Origin: JAUYIV01 sp040882645
GTDB lineage: Bacteria; Actinomycetota; Acidimicrobiia; Spongiisociales; UBA11373
DNA: 64,000 nucleotides
Direction: 5' to 3'
Assembly: GCA_040882645.1 (NCBI GenBank)
Contig: JBBEAX010000081.1
Coordinates: 1-64,000 of the forward strand
Numbering within the stretch: position 1 is the first letter of the stretch; each line of letters starts with the position of its first letter. Shown in pieces: positions 63,494 to 64,000 of this stretch. Below the pieces are notes generated by a model, which was not told the DNA's origin, did no database searches, and was given only the letters and a program-made list of their open reading frames with translations. A program made the position numbers and the translations under genes.

Positions 63494-64000
63494 TCGGCGG
63501 CCCTGGCGGGCGATCGACGCCCTCTACCTCTTGTTCTTCTGGATCGCTGGGGCGATCGCCTCCGGACCCTTCATCGGATCGGACGAGATCACCGTCTTCG
63601 AGCTGTTCGGGATCATCGCCCCGTTCCAGGCTCTCGCGATCTTCGTGGGCATCGCAGTGCTCGGGCGGACCCGGGAGCCGTGGCGTGAGGCACTCGGCTT
63701 CAAGGCGGAGCCACAGGATTGGCGCGGTCTCCTCGAGGGCGTCGGTCTCCAGCTCGGGTTGAGCATCCTCATCGCGTTGATTCTCGGACTGTTCGGCGGG
63801 GCCCTTCCCTCCCAAGAGATAGTCGACGACGCCGGGCTGGCCGTGGGTGGTCTCGAACAGGTCGCGGTGATCATCGCCCTGGTCGTGCTCGCCCCGATCT
63901 CGGAGGAACTGGTGTTCCGGGGGGTGCTGCTGCGGGGGCTGGCAGCCCGATACGGGATGCGGGCTGCGGTGATCGGCTCTTCCGTCGCGTTCGCCCTCCT
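63465..64000 (+). CDS. CPBP family intramembrane protease (partial, runs off the window)
   Basis: An open frame from GTG 63465 reaches the window end with no stop, giving at least 178 residues. It has several membrane segments and the CPBP/CAAX-protease motif ISEELVFRGVLLRGL (EExxxR). It overlaps the upstream HELTH gene by 29 bases in another frame. The missing part would include the later FxxxH and HxxxN motifs. Confidence 0.85.
   Translation, partial: MELPLESRADRRPWRAIDALYLLFFWIAGAIASGPFIGSDEITVFELFGIIAPFQALAIFVGIAVLGRTREPWREALGFKAEPQDWRGLLEGVGLQLGLSILIALILGLFGGALPSQEIVDDAGLAVGGLEQVAVIIALVVLAPISEELVFRGVLLRGLAARYGMRAAVIGSSVAFAL

Overview
The window is 64 kb of high-GC bacterial chromosome, almost entirely housekeeping genes, from an actinobacterium. 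The evidence is gene order: valS-folC-ndk-mreBCD-mrdA-rodA-rng-rplU-rpmA-obgE-nadD-rsfS-leuS is the arrangement known from Streptomyces and other actinobacteria. The many GTG/TTG starts, the ALAA tmRNA tag and the lipoproteins with threonine-rich linkers agree with this. I would guess class Acidimicrobiia, but that is inference. Two runs of exactly 100 N (30814-30913, 31853-31952), both inside tandem repeats, show that this is a scaffolded draft or metagenome assembly.

Layout. 172-4445: ComF-like phosphoribosyltransferase, long ribosome hibernation factor, then a tightly coupled response regulator / HEAT-repeat / HD-GYP unit. 4567-11813: secA, prfB with an intact programmed +1 frameshift, ftsE-ftsX, smpB, a small lipoprotein and the tmRNA gene ssrA. 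11890-13762: secreted or anchored proteins of unknown role, including a cupredoxin. 13814-19560 (mostly minus strand): an ABC exporter (two permeases and an ATPase), thiI and azlCD. 19668-24220: DUF885 peptidase-like protein, an Asp-box/BNR protein coupled to a MoaD/ThiS-like protein, DUF983 and a solitary pilT. 24572-30730: cupredoxin-like lipoprotein with a polytopic membrane protein, a second ABC exporter, then MBL-fold hydrolase, rph, rdgB and a universal stress protein. 31068-32162: six tRNA genes (Leu, Lys, Pro, Gly, Arg, His) among tandem repeats and gaps. 32271-35599: tig-clpP-clpX. 36291-46414: valS, folC, ndk and the rod-shape operon. 46421-57239: tdk, rng, rplU, rpmA, obgE, a moxR/VWA pair, a receiver protein, an M23-like protein, nadD, an LCP/LytR_C protein, rsfS and a nitroreductase. 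57296-64000: cupin, tRNA-Ala, a large metallopeptidase-like lipoprotein, leuS, a small HELTH protein and a CPBP protease cut by the window edge.

The genes serve translation and its quality control (prfB, smpB/ssrA, hpf, rsfS, obgE, valS, leuS, L21, L27, tRNAs), protein export and turnover (secA, tig, clpPX), and cell shape and division (ftsEX, mreBCD, PBP2, RodA).

Two signals go beyond ordinary annotation. First, at least nine intergenic spots carry short arrays with an exact 7-base period. The unit differs by locus (CAAGAAT, TGGCGAT, CGCAATT/CGCGATA, AGCCCAC, GGCTGGT, AGTCTCC), and several arrays have an inverted partner array. They always follow a stop codon and usually precede a promoter. 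Four copies share a longer core, making a dispersed hairpin element family. Second, about fourteen transcription units start with TANNNT placed 6-9 bases before the start codon and no Shine-Dalgarno site, which predicts widespread leaderless mRNAs and fixes several start codons.
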